Of a DNA stretch of 41,604 bases, positions 27,673 to 35,095 are shown one piece after another. The position numbers were made by a program, and so were the translations under genes. Position 1 is the first letter of the stretch. The number at the start of each line of letters is the position of its first letter. Under the pieces are notes generated by a model. That model searched no databases and had not been told where the DNA came from. It saw nothing but the letters and a program-made list of their open reading frames with translations. The stretch is from NCBI GenBank assembly GCA_016868195.1, contig VGHQ01000007.1:1-41604 (forward strand). Direction: 5' to 3'. Origin of the DNA: Betaproteobacteria bacterium. GTDB lineage: Bacteria > Pseudomonadota > Gammaproteobacteria > Burkholderiales > Methylophilaceae.

Positions 27673-27701
27673 AAAAAACCCGAGATCTTTCGGGTTTTTT
27701 T
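27673..27701. terminator. Bidirectional terminator between pnp and dksA
   Basis: AACCCGA (27677-27683) pairs with TCGGGTT (27690-27696) around a 6-base loop, with an A-run before and a T-run after. The symmetrical A and T tracts let it stop transcription from both convergent genes. Confidence 0.9.
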
Positions 27702-27716
27702 ATTTCAATTAATTGA

Positions 27717-28556
27717 TTAGCCCGCCATTTGTTTTTCACGGATTTCATCAAGCGTTTTACAATCAATGCAAAGCGTTGCTGTTGGACGCGCTTCTAAACG
27801 TTTCAAACCAATTTCTTCACCACAGCCAGTGCAATAACCATAATCTTGGCTTTCGATATTTCTTAAAGTCTCATCTATTTTTTTGATGAGCTTACGTTCA
27901 CGATCGCGGTTCCTGAGTTCTAGAGCCATATCAGATTCTTGGCTTGCGCGATCATTTGGATCTGCGTATGAAGTAAGTTCATCTTGCATCGTATGAACCG
28001 TGCGATCGATGTCTTGACTTAATTCTGTTTTCCATTCGTGAAGAATGGTGCGAAAATGATTCAGTTGGCTTTTGCTCATATAGCTTTCACCTTTTTTAGC
28101 CTCATAAGCTCTAAATTGTTTTAGACCTTTTTGAGATGAGCCAATGACTTTAGATTTAAGCGAAATAATTTTTGCAGGTATAGGCTTCTTAGCAACAACT
28201 TTCTGTGCCATTACTTTCTTGGCCACTACTTTTTTAGCTGCTGGTTTTTTCTTAGCTACCACTTTCTTAGCCACTACCTTTTTAGGAGCTGCTTTTTTAA
28301 CCACTACTTTTTTAGCTGCTGGTTTTTTCTTAGCTACCACTTTCTTAGCCACTACCTTTTTAGGAGCTGCTTTTTTAACCACTACTTTTTTAGCTGCTGG
28401 TTTTTTCTTAGCTACCACTTTCTTAGCCACTACCTTTTTAGGAGCTGCTTTTTTAACCACTACTTTTTTAGCTGCTGGTTTTTTCTTAGCTACCACTTTC
28501 TTAGCCACTACCTTTTTAGGAGCTGCTTTTTTAACCACTACTTTCTTAGCTGCCAT
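27717..28556 (-). CDS. dksA: DksA with an N-terminal histone H1-like lysine-rich repeat tail
   Basis: The 279-residue protein ends in a canonical DksA (from about residue 150, GESYMSKSQLNHFRTILHEW onward). It keeps the coiled-coil tip D199-xx-D202-x-A204 that enters the RNA polymerase secondary channel, RNRDRERKLIKKI, the zinc finger C242-xx-C245, C263-xx-C266, and the C-terminal IREKQMAG. E. coli DksA has 151 residues; the extra length here is residues 2-138, made of Lys, Ala and Val. Four copies of a 26-residue unit (AAKKVVVKKAAPKKVVAK then KVVAKKKP) and a degenerate fifth resemble histone H1-like bacterial proteins. It likely binds DNA or RNA non-specifically while DksA mediates (p)ppGpp control; that is inference. 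It lies downstream of folD and has its own possible promoter. Confidence 0.93.
   Translation of the reverse strand: MAAKKVVVKKAAPKKVVAKKVVAKKKPAAKKVVVKKAAPKKVVAKKVVAKKKPAAKKVVVKKAAPKKVVAKKVVAKKKPAAKKVVVKKAAPKKVVAKKVVAKKKPAAKKVVAKKVMAQKVVAKKPIPAKIISLKSKVIGSSQKGLKQFRAYEAKKGESYMSKSQLNHFRTILHEWKTELSQDIDRTVHTMQDELTSYADPNDRASQESDMALELRNRDRERKLIKKIDETLRNIESQDYGYCTGCGEEIGLKRLEARPTATLCIDCKTLDEIREKQMAG
28243..28554 (-). repeat. Four tandem 78-bp repeats inside dksA
   Basis: Units span 28243-28320, 28321-28398, 28399-28476 and 28477-28554. By direct comparison the first three are identical and the fourth differs at two bases near its outer edge. Each encodes 26 residues, so gain or loss of units keeps the frame. 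The identity, including third codon positions, points to recent amplification. Confidence 0.95.
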
Positions 28557-28597
28557 TTTTTAATCCTAAAGTAAAAACAAATGAAAATAATCGCGAA

Positions 28598-28625
28598 AGT
28601 TTACACTGATCGACTATGAAAGCAA
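28598..28625 (-). promoter_or_regulatory. Candidate promoter of dksA
   Basis: On the minus strand TTGCTT (28625-28620), a 16-base spacer and TAAACT (28603-28598) lie about 42 bases before dksA. The hexamers match moderately, suggesting dksA is not dependent on folD transcription alone. Confidence 0.4.
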
Positions 28626-28652
28626 GATGTAATTGAGATATTTTCTGACTAT

Positions 28653-29507
28653 TTATGGGGCAGACAATTTTTGTGCGAGAAGCGTATTTTCCATTAACGT
28701 AGCTACTGTCATAGGTCCCACTCCTCCTGGAACAGGTGTAATAAAACCAGCTCTTGTTTTAGCGATATCAAACTCAACATCTCCTACTATTTTTCCGTCA
28801 TCAAGCCTACTGATACCAATATCAATTACTATGGCACCAGGCTTAATCCAGCTACCTTTTATAAGCCCAGGTATTCCCACTGCTGCTACAACAATATCTG
28901 CTAATTCGATTTTCTGCTGAAGAAGTTTAGTACGGCTATGACATATTGTTACGGTACAGCCAGCTAAAAGAAGTTCTAGACCCATAGGCCGACCGACATG
29001 ATTAGACGCACCGACCACGATTGCATCAAGTCCTCTTGTTGGGAGCTGAGTGGCCTCGATAAGCTTCATCACACCGAAGGGTGTGCATGATCTTAATTGA
29101 GGTTGTCTTACGGCTAAAAGACCAATATTTCTGGGATGGAATCCATCCACATCTTTACGCGGCGAAATAGTCTCAAAAATGACATCATTATTGATGTGAT
29201 CAGGCAAGGGCGACTGAACTAAGATACCATCAATATTGGCATCATTATTTAATGTTTCAATAAGTGTGATAAGTTCTTTTTCAGAGGTTGTATTAGGCAA
29301 ATCATAAGCAATCGATTTCACGCCAATTTTTTCACAAGCCAAACGTTTATTCCTTACATAGATAGATGATGCAGGATCAGAACCCAAAAGAATGACCGCT
29401 AAACTGGGATTTCGAATGCCTTTTTTTAATCTCACATCAATTTCTTGTTTAAGAACTTGAAGAAGATTTTCAGCAATTGTTTTTCCATCAATTATCTTGG
29501 CTGACAT
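28653..29507 (-). CDS. folD: Methylenetetrahydrofolate dehydrogenase/cyclohydrolase
   Basis: FolD interconverts 5,10-methylene-THF, methenyl-THF and 10-formyl-THF. In a methylotroph it would also link formaldehyde-derived C1 units to biosynthesis. The 284-residue protein has the catalytic lysine region [43 protein letters not shown], the Rossmann motif [12 protein letters not shown], and [20 protein letters not shown]. Length fits the family. It sits upstream of dksA on the minus strand with a 96-base gap that holds a candidate dksA promoter. Confidence 0.97.
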   Translation of the reverse strand: MSAKIIDGKTIAENLLQVLKQEIDVRLKKGIRNPSLAVILLGSDPASSIYVRNKRLACEKIGVKSIAYDLPNTTSEKELITLIETLNNDANIDGILVQSPLPDHINNDVIFETISPRKDVDGFHPRNIGLLAVRQPQLRSCTPFGVMKLIEATQLPTRGLDAIVVGASNHVGRPMGLELLLAGCTVTICHSRTKLLQQKIELADIVVAAVGIPGLIKGSWIKPGAIVIDIGISRLDDGKIVGDVEFDIAKTRAGFITPVPGGVGPMTVATLMENTLLAQKLSAP

Positions 29508-29582
29508 GGATTGATCTATGAATATAAAAACAACATTTTAACATATTGGACTTTTAACTATGTTTCATAAGGACTGAATCTT

Positions 29583-29611
29583 TTGTAAGAAGAGTCGTCG
29601 AAGAGTATGAT
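29583..29611 (+). promoter_or_regulatory. Candidate promoter of the EF-hand gene
   Basis: TTGTAA (29583-29588), a 17-base spacer and TATGAT (29606-29611) lie 32 bases upstream of the EF-hand ATG. Motif match only. Confidence 0.5.
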
Positions 29612-29643
29612 TAATTTAGATTATTTTTTTAAGGTAGTTAAAA

Positions 29644-29934
29644 ATGATGAAAAAAAGTTTTTGGTTAGTTTCAATGGTATTAATTTTTGGATTCAATACA
29701 TCTGTTTTTGCAGACCATGATGGTACGGGCGAGCATTGTAAGATGCATACAAAAAAATCATTTGATGAGGCAGATGTTGATGGTGATGGAACGCTTGATC
29801 GTGAGGAAGCCAAAGCTGTTTGCAAGGAAGATTTTGATGTTATGGATAAAGATCATGACGGGACATTGACCAAAGACGAGCTCAATGCATGCAAAGGTAA
29901 GAAGGGTAAGTCAGGCTATAAAAAACGCCGCTAA
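29644..29934 (+). CDS. Small periplasmic EF-hand protein
   Basis: This 96-residue protein has a signal peptide (MMKKSFWLVSMVLIFGFN with cleavage probably after VFA, residue 23). Two EF-hand loops follow: D44-x-D46-x-D48-G-x-L-D52-x-x-E55 and D68-x-D70-x-D72-G-x-L-T76-x-x-E79. Only 12 residues separate the loops. Two cysteines flank the second loop (C60, C83) and might form a disulfide. The tail is strongly basic (KGKKGKSGYKKRR). It should bind Ca2+ or another hard metal in the periplasm. Compact EF-hand spacing is a feature of lanthanide-binding lanmodulin, but it also occurs in ordinary small bacterial EF-hand proteins, and the loops lack lanmodulin's proline at position 2. Function unknown. 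Confidence 0.85.
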   Translation: MMKKSFWLVSMVLIFGFNTSVFADHDGTGEHCKMHTKKSFDEADVDGDGTLDREEAKAVCKEDFDVMDKDHDGTLTKDELNACKGKKGKSGYKKRR

Positions 29935-29981
29935 ACCTGCGTAAATAGAAGAAATCATTGGGCCCAAGTCGCCCCTTTGAT

Positions 29982-30010
29982 TTGACCTAAACCCTTAATT
30001 AGGCTATATT
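29982..30010 (+). promoter_or_regulatory. Strong promoter of the tRNA cluster
   Basis: TTGACC (29982-29987), a 17-base spacer and TATATT (30005-30010) end 8 bases before the tRNA-Pro gene. The discriminator is GC-rich (CTCGCCCT), the usual sign of stringent control by (p)ppGpp and DksA. Confidence 0.75.
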
Positions 30011-30018
30011 CTCGCCCT

Positions 30019-30095
30019 CGGGGTGTAGCGTAGCCTGGTAGCGCGCCTGCTTTGGGAGCAGGATGTCGGGAGTTCGAATCTCTCCACCCCGACCA
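30019..30095 (+). tRNA. tRNA-Pro (anticodon TGG)
   Basis: Acceptor stem CGGGGTG pairs with CACCCCG, followed by A and an encoded CCA. The anticodon stem CCTGC/GCAGG encloses TTTGGGA, anticodon TGG, which reads CCA and other proline codons. The T-arm contains TTCGAAT. The predicted transcription start leaves only a few bases of 5' leader. Confidence 0.97.
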
Positions 30096-30157
30096 GATTT
30101 AGCATCTTACTTACTATAGAAAAAAGGATTTTCTGTAACACGCTTTGTGTTGTTAAG

Positions 30158-30234
30158 CTGCCCGTAGCTCAACTGGATAGAGCACCAACCTTCTAAGTTG
30201 GGGGTTACAGGTTCGATTCCTGTCGGGCAGGCCA
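30158..30234 (+). tRNA. tRNA-Arg (anticodon TCT)
   Basis: Acceptor CTGCCCG pairs with CGGGCAG, then G and encoded CCA. The anticodon stem CCAAC/GTTGG encloses CTTCTAA, anticodon TCT, reading AGA/AGG. The D-arm (GCTC...GAGC) and T-arm (ACAGG TTCGATT CCTGT) are intact. It lies 62 bases after tRNA-Pro and is probably part of the same precursor. Confidence 0.97.
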
Positions 30235-30250
30235 ATTTCATAGTTCATTG

Positions 30251-30326
30251 GTGGCTGTAGCTCAGTTGGTAGAGTCCAGGATTGTGATTCCTGTTGTCGT
30301 GGGTTCGAGCCCCATCAGCCACCCCA
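30251..30326 (+). tRNA. tRNA-His (anticodon GTG)
   Basis: Acceptor GTGGCTG pairs with CAGCCAC, discriminator C and encoded CCA. The anticodon stem CAGGA/TCCTG encloses TTGTGAT, anticodon GTG. The base before the gene (30250) is G, the genome-encoded G-1 needed by histidyl-tRNA synthetase. It is the third tRNA of the cluster. Confidence 0.97.
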
Positions 30327-30400
30327 GTTTTTAAATGCATTGAATCCATAGTTAATTGACGATATAGTCATTTCAACTTTAATTTATATTTAACGCATTC

Positions 30401-31147
30401 ATGGACGATCAGCAACTTCTCCGATATAGCCGTCATATTTTATTGCCTGATATTGAGTACCAAGGACAAGAAAAACTTCTTCACAGTCATATTCTCATAG
30501 TAGGTGCAGGCGGTTTAGGTGCACCTATTGCCATATATTGTGCTGCTGCGGGTATCGGAAAAATGACGATATGTGATTTTGATGATGTTGATTTAAGTAA
30601 CCTTCAAAGACAAATCATTCATGACACACAATCCGTAGGTATTAATAAAGCTTTTTCCGCAAAACAATTTATTCAATTACTTAATCCAGATATAGAAGTG
30701 ATTGCAGTGACAAATAAACAAACTGAAGCAAGCATGAAAGTGATTGCAAAAGATGTCGATGTCATTATTGATGGCTCAGATAATTTTGCTACACGTTATG
30801 CACTTAATCGAATTGCAGTGGAGTTAAAAAAGCCTTTAGTTTCAGGTGCTGCTGTAGGATTTGAGGGTCAGATCAGTGTCTTTGATATGAGGCATGATAA
30901 GAGCCCTTGTTATCATTGTTTATTCCCTGATACAGGTGATCGCAATGAAACACGCTGTGCTGACAATGGTGTTTTTTCTCCTACTGTTGGTATGATTGGT
31001 ACTTCGCAGGCCGCTGAAGTAATGAAAATTATTTTAGGCATCGGTGAGTCTTTAGAGGGTCGCTTACTATTGCTAGATGTAAAATCGATGCAATGGAAAA
31101 ATATTCAACTTAAAAAAGATCCTTCCTGCCCCGTATGCTCTAAGTGA
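30401..31147 (+). CDS. moeB: MoeB/ThiF family sulfur-carrier adenylyltransferase
   Basis: This E1-like enzyme adenylates the C-terminal glycine of a ubiquitin-like sulfur carrier: MoaD for molybdopterin or ThiS for the thiazole of thiamine. The 248-residue protein has R11 in RYSRHILLP, the nucleotide-binding VGAGGLGAP (about 34-42), DFDDVDLSNLQRQIIH, and the zinc ligands C170-xx-C173 and C243-xx-C246. It lacks the C-terminal rhodanese domain of longer homologues. MoeB and ThiF cannot be told apart safely by sequence alone. No moaD, thiS, thiG or moa genes lie nearby; thiD and thiE are 5 kb downstream. It could serve both pathways. Confidence 0.88.
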   Translation: MDDQQLLRYSRHILLPDIEYQGQEKLLHSHILIVGAGGLGAPIAIYCAAAGIGKMTICDFDDVDLSNLQRQIIHDTQSVGINKAFSAKQFIQLLNPDIEVIAVTNKQTEASMKVIAKDVDVIIDGSDNFATRYALNRIAVELKKPLVSGAAVGFEGQISVFDMRHDKSPCYHCLFPDTGDRNETRCADNGVFSPTVGMIGTSQAAEVMKIILGIGESLEGRLLLLDVKSMQWKNIQLKKDPSCPVCSK

Positions 31148-31153
31148 TTTTTT

Positions 31154-31171
31154 ATGGCAGACATCTGCCAT
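31154..31171. repeat. 18-bp perfect inverted repeat upstream of valS
   Basis: ATGGCAGA and TCTGCCAT are separated by CA, 7 bases after the moeB stop and about 45 bases before the valS -10. No T-run follows on the plus strand, so it is not a normal terminator for moeB. It may be an operator or an mRNA 3'-end stabiliser. Confidence 0.7.
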
Positions 31172-31195
31172 GAGGCCTGATATCACTTATCCCTA

Positions 31196-31204
31196 TGTTA
31201 AAAT
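31196..31204 (+). promoter_or_regulatory. Extended -10 promoter of valS
   Basis: TGT followed by TAAAAT (31199-31204) makes an extended -10 motif 33 bases before the valS ATG. The -35 region (CCTGAT) is weak. Confidence 0.5.
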
Positions 31205-31237
31205 GAATCTTTAACAAATCCTCTATGTGTTTTATTC

Positions 31238-34039
31238 ATGGAAAATAATCTCTTAAAACCTTTTAGCCCCAAAGATATAGAAAGTCGATGGTATGACTTT
31301 TGGGAATCAAAAGGATTTTATCAAGCAGGTTTGGATACAAAAAATAATCATTCATTTTGTATTTTATTGCCGCCACCCAACGTAACAGGCACGTTGCATA
31401 TGGGGCATGGATTTAACCAAACACTTATGGATGCATTAACGCGGTATCACCGCATGAAAGGTGACAATACGCTATGGCAGCCTGGAACTGATCATGCAGG
31501 TATTGCCACACAAATCGTAGTTGAAAGACAGCTTGATAAAGAAGGTATTTCAAGACATGACCTAGGCCGAGAAAAGTTTTTAGAAAAAGTATGGGAATGG
31601 AAAGATTATTCAGGTGGCACAATCACACAACAGATGCGTCGTCTGGGTACCTCACTTGACTGGTCACGCGAGCGTTTCACGATGGACGAAGATTTATCAA
31701 AAACAGTCACCGAAACATTTGTAAGTTTATATAAAGAAGGTCTTATCTACCGAGGCAAACGTTTGGTAAATTGGGACATTCAATTACAAACAGCTGTATC
31801 TGATTTAGAAGTCGTTCAAGAAGAAGAGGATGGATTCTTGTGGCATATTCAATATCCACTTGCATCCGGCGAGGGCCACTTAACGGTTGCTACCACAAGA
31901 CCTGAAACGATGTTGGGTGATGTGGCGATTATGGTTCATCCCGAGGATGCGCGCTATGAAAAATTAGTTGGTCAAATGGTGAAGCTACCTCTGTGTGATC
32001 GCCAAATTCCAATCATTGCAGATGATTATGTAGATCAAACATTTGGGACAGGTGTTGTGAAGGTAACGCCAGCTCATGACTTTAATGATTATGCTGTAGG
32101 CATGCGTCATAAGCTTCCCATGATAAGTGTGTTGACACTTGATGGATATATTAATGACTCAGCACCAAAAATTTATCAAGGTTTAGAGCGATTTGCTGCG
32201 CGCAAAAAAATTGTAGAGGATTTAGATACGCAAAATTTTCTTGTTAAAACAGAAAAACATAAACTGAAAATTCCGCGTGGCGATAGAACAGATGTAGTGA
32301 TCGAACCGATGCTCACAGATCAATGGTTTGTTGCCATGACAAAAAAAGGCCATGATGGAAAAAGTATTACAGAAAAAGCTCTCGATGTAGTAAAAGCGGG
32401 TGAGATTAAATTCTTTCCTGATAATTGGGTGAATACTTATAACCAGTGGTTAAACAATATTCAAGATTGGTGCATTTCAAGACAACTTTGGTGGGGCCAT
32501 CAAATACCAGCTTGGTATGGTGAACAAGGCCAAGTATGGGTCGCGCATAATGAAGAAGAAGCTAAAGCGCTCGCTTTAAAAGAAGGTTACCAAGGGCATT
32601 TAAAACGTGACCCAGATGTTTTAGATACCTGGTATTCATCAGCACTTTGGCCTTTTTCAACGCTTGATTGGACGCCTGACTATCCGAAAGTATCAAATCC
32701 AGCGCTCGATCTTTATTTGCCTTCCACAGTGTTAGTGACAGGTTTCGATATTATCTTTTTCTGGGTAGCGCGGATGGTGATGATGACAAAACATATCACT
32801 GGAAAAATTCCCTTTAAGCATGTGTATGTGCACGGATTGATTCGTGATGCAGAAGGCCAGAAGATGAGTAAATCAAAAGGCAATGTTTTGGACCCTATTG
32901 ATTTAATTGACGGCATCTCATTAGAAGCGCTCATAGAAAAAAGAACGACGGGGCTTATGAATCCAAAGCAAGCCGAATCGATTACTAAAAAAACACGTAA
33001 AGAATTTCCAGAAGGCATAGCCGCTTTTGGCACTGATGCTCTCCGTTTTACTTATGCCAGTTTAGCGAGTCCTGGACGTGATATTAAATTTGATCTTCAG
33101 CGCTGTGAAGGCTATCGAAACTTTTGTAATAAATTATGGAATGCGACGCGATTTGTATTGATGAATTGCGAAGGCAAAGAAAATGATTTTGGCGAATGTG
33201 CGGATGGCTATTTAGAATTTTCAAAAGTTGATCGTTGGATCGTGAGCTTATTGCAAGAAAGAGAAGCGGCGATTGAAAAAGCATTTGTAGATTATCGATT
33301 TGATTTGTTATCCCAAGAGCTTTATCAATTTGTATGGGATGAATTTTGTGATTGGTATCTTGAAGTGGCTAAAGTTCAATTGCAAATCGGCAATGAAGCT
33401 GAACAAAGAGCGACACGTAGAACACTTTTGCGTGTTCTTGAAACTATCTTAAGATTAATACACCCAGTGATGCCTTTCATTACCGAAGAAATCTGGCAAA
33501 CAATAGGGCCTATGAATGGAAGGTCGGGACCTTCCATTATGCTGGAGGCATATCCTCAAAGTGATAGCAAGAAAATAGATCAAGAAAGTATTCAATGGAT
33601 GTCAATTTTAAAAGAGATGATTGATGTATGCCGAAAACTTCGCGGCGAAATGAACATTTCTCCAGCACAGAAAATTCCACTTATTATTTCCGGCGATAAA
33701 AAATCACTTGAGCTATATGCAGCTTATCTTAAAGCGCTCGCTAAATTAACTAACGTCGAGATTGTGGATGAACTTCCAGCGATGGATGCACCCGTCATGT
33801 TAGTGAAAGATTTTAAGTTAATGCTTAAAGTTGAAGTGGACGTAGCAGAAGAAAAAGAAAGAATTATAAAAGAACTGAATCGTATTCAAATTGAAATACA
33901 GAAAGCTCAAGGAAAGTTAGAAAATGCTAGCTTTATTGATAAAGCGCCTGAAGCAGTAATCGTTCAAGAAAAAAAACGTTTAGAAGAATTTACAGAGACT
34001 TTTGAAAAGTTAGAAGCACAGCTAAAAAAATTAGCTTAA
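31238..34039 (+). CDS. valS: Valyl-tRNA synthetase
   Basis: ValS charges tRNA-Val and edits mischarged threonine. The 933-residue protein has the HIGH motif in [19 protein letters not shown], the CP1 editing domain ([38 protein letters not shown]), [16 protein letters not shown], and KMSKS in [15 protein letters not shown]. An anticodon-binding domain and a C-terminal coiled-coil arm ([24 protein letters not shown]) that grips tRNA complete it. Length fits the family (about 950). Its last 9 bases overlap the end of the convergent tusA gene. Confidence 0.98.
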   Translation: MENNLLKPFSPKDIESRWYDFWESKGFYQAGLDTKNNHSFCILLPPPNVTGTLHMGHGFNQTLMDALTRYHRMKGDNTLWQPGTDHAGIATQIVVERQLDKEGISRHDLGREKFLEKVWEWKDYSGGTITQQMRRLGTSLDWSRERFTMDEDLSKTVTETFVSLYKEGLIYRGKRLVNWDIQLQTAVSDLEVVQEEEDGFLWHIQYPLASGEGHLTVATTRPETMLGDVAIMVHPEDARYEKLVGQMVKLPLCDRQIPIIADDYVDQTFGTGVVKVTPAHDFNDYAVGMRHKLPMISVLTLDGYINDSAPKIYQGLERFAARKKIVEDLDTQNFLVKTEKHKLKIPRGDRTDVVIEPMLTDQWFVAMTKKGHDGKSITEKALDVVKAGEIKFFPDNWVNTYNQWLNNIQDWCISRQLWWGHQIPAWYGEQGQVWVAHNEEEAKALALKEGYQGHLKRDPDVLDTWYSSALWPFSTLDWTPDYPKVSNPALDLYLPSTVLVTGFDIIFFWVARMVMMTKHITGKIPFKHVYVHGLIRDAEGQKMSKSKGNVLDPIDLIDGISLEALIEKRTTGLMNPKQAESITKKTRKEFPEGIAAFGTDALRFTYASLASPGRDIKFDLQRCEGYRNFCNKLWNATRFVLMNCEGKENDFGECADGYLEFSKVDRWIVSLLQEREAAIEKAFVDYRFDLLSQELYQFVWDEFCDWYLEVAKVQLQIGNEAEQRATRRTLLRVLETILRLIHPVMPFITEEIWQTIGPMNGRSGPSIMLEAYPQSDSKKIDQESIQWMSILKEMIDVCRKLRGEMNISPAQKIPLIISGDKKSLELYAAYLKALAKLTNVEIVDELPAMDAPVMLVKDFKLMLKVEVDVAEEKERIIKELNRIQIEIQKAQGKLENASFIDKAPEAVIVQEKKRLEEFTETFEKLEAQLKKLA

Positions 34040-34267
34040 ACGACGTTTTTTGATAAAGAAGGTAATGACGCCATCATCATCTTCAAGAGACAAAAGTTCG
34101 TGCCCTGTCTGGCGACAAAATGCATCAAAATCTTTCTTACTCCCAGGATCTGTTGCGATAATTTTTAAAACCTGATCAGATTGAATTTCATTTAAACCTT
34201 TTTTACATCGCAAAATAGGCAACGGACATTTAAGCCCTGTTGCATCGACTTCGTGATCATAATGCAT
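34031..34267 (-). CDS. tusA: TusA family sulfurtransferase
   Basis: This 78-residue SirA/TusA family protein carries persulfide sulfur on C14 in [16 protein letters not shown], the CPxP signature. TusA accepts sulfur from cysteine desulfurase or rhodaneses and passes it to tRNA 2-thiouridine and other pathways. The start is ATG 34267, one base after the rhodanese stop; an in-frame upstream ATG at 34321 would add 18 non-homologous residues overlapping the rhodanese. The one-base spacing strongly implies coupled synthesis with the rhodanese. TusA homologues outside the tus relay often work with rhodaneses in sulfur trafficking. Confidence 0.92.
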   Translation of the reverse strand: MHYDHEVDATGLKCPLPILRCKKGLNEIQSDQVLKIIATDPGSKKDFDAFCRQTGHELLSLEDDDGVITFFIKKRRLS

Positions 34268-34268
34268 A

Positions 34269-34592
34269 TTATTTGAGTGCTGAAAAAGTATAGCCAGTAT
34301 TAGCCCAAGCAATGACACCACCTGCTAAGTTATATACATTGTGATAATCATGTTCGGCAAGATAAGATGCTGCGTGCGCTGAACGAATACCGCTATGACA
34401 ATAAAAAACAATACTAGATTTTTTAGGAAGCTTATCAAATGCTTGAGGAAGGTTAGCAAGGGGGATATGTTTTGCCCCCTGGATAATGCCTTTTGCAACT
34501 TCGTCATCATTTCTTACATCAATTAAAAGTAAATCATCTTGTTTGATTATGTCATGTAAAGTTTCGGCATCTATAGTCATGAAAGCACTCAT
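34269..34592 (-). CDS. Single-domain rhodanese-like sulfurtransferase
   Basis: This 107-residue protein is one rhodanese domain: LLLIDVRNDDEVAKGIIQGAKHIPLANL (the CH2A motif region), the active-site loop C65-HSGIRS in VFYCHSGIRSAHAASYL, and VYNLAGGVIAWANTGY at the end. The cysteine should carry a persulfide. It precedes tusA by 1 base, pointing to a sulfur relay from rhodanese to TusA. No signal peptide is seen, so it is cytoplasmic. It resembles GlpE/PspE-like domains, but the exact orthologue is not certain. Confidence 0.92.
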   Translation of the reverse strand: MSAFMTIDAETLHDIIKQDDLLLIDVRNDDEVAKGIIQGAKHIPLANLPQAFDKLPKKSSIVFYCHSGIRSAHAASYLAEHDYHNVYNLAGGVIAWANTGYTFSALK

Positions 34593-34610
34593 AAAAGAAA
34601 AGCTTATATA

Positions 34611-35009
34611 TTAAAGAATTTTTTGAATGATCAGGGTGATCACATTTGTCGCAGCAAGTGCTTGCAAGCCCCAGAGCGTGTACTTCATACCCTGAACCCT
34701 AAGTTCTATATTAGGCGTTGCCTCTAGAAAAGCTTTTGCATAATAAAGTCGACCCGCAGTAAATAAGCCACCTAACAGTAAAACGATTGTCCAGTGAATA
34801 TGGTTTACTTCTAGACATCCTAAGAGGATAAGACCTAAGGGCACATACTCTGCAAAATTACCATGCGAACGGATTGCTTGTTGCAAATCGTCTCGACCGC
34901 CATCGCCTAAAGACACTTCATTTTGCCGCCTTAAGTTAATGACATTTAATGTTAATTTAACGTATACAAAGGTAAGGGTAGCAGCGTAAATAGCAGTAAT
35001 TTTTAACAT
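34611..35009 (-). CDS. MAPEG family membrane protein
   Basis: This 132-residue protein has four hydrophobic segments (roughly residues 1-20, 50-67, 72-88 and 108-130) and the MAPEG motif: LRRQNEVSLGDGGRDDLQQAIRSHGNFAEYVPLGLILLG with RxHxNFxEYxP. FTAGRLYYAKAF follows the third segment. The family includes eukaryotic microsomal glutathione transferases; the bacterial YecN-like members have no defined substrate. It lies 18 bases before the rhodanese gene in the transcribed direction, so the three minus-strand genes may form an operon. Glutathione or thiol chemistry would fit that company but is inference. Confidence 0.88.
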   Translation of the reverse strand: MLKITAIYAATLTFVYVKLTLNVINLRRQNEVSLGDGGRDDLQQAIRSHGNFAEYVPLGLILLGCLEVNHIHWTIVLLLGGLFTAGRLYYAKAFLEATPNIELRVQGMKYTLWGLQALAATNVITLIIQKIL

Positions 35010-35033
35010 GGTTTTTTTGAATGAAATAATCTA

Positions 35034-35050
35034 AGAAGGCCTCATTATAA
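35034..35050 (-). promoter_or_regulatory. -10 region of the MAPEG gene promoter
   Basis: On the minus strand TTATAATGAGGCCTTCT contains TATAAT and lies about 35 bases before the MAPEG ATG. It matches 16 of 17 bases of the sequence at the rph promoter (3415-3431). No clear -35 is present. Confidence 0.45.
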
Positions 35051-35095
35051 CATCGAGACTTGGACCTTATAAACGGGCACTACTTAATTTGAATT

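Noticed and set aside
28243-28554. CRISPR array
   Set aside because: The units are contiguous 78-bp coding repeats without variable spacers.
28144-28563. Long plus-strand open frame of repeated TTFLATTFLAAGFF-like residues opposite dksA
   Set aside because: It is the complementary reading of the lysine-rich repeat; the minus strand encodes a recognisable DksA, so this frame is a shadow without independent support.
30096-30157. Extra small gene or terminator between tRNA-Pro and tRNA-Arg
   Set aside because: Only a weak AACAC/GTGTT stem without a T-run is visible, and no open frame of note.
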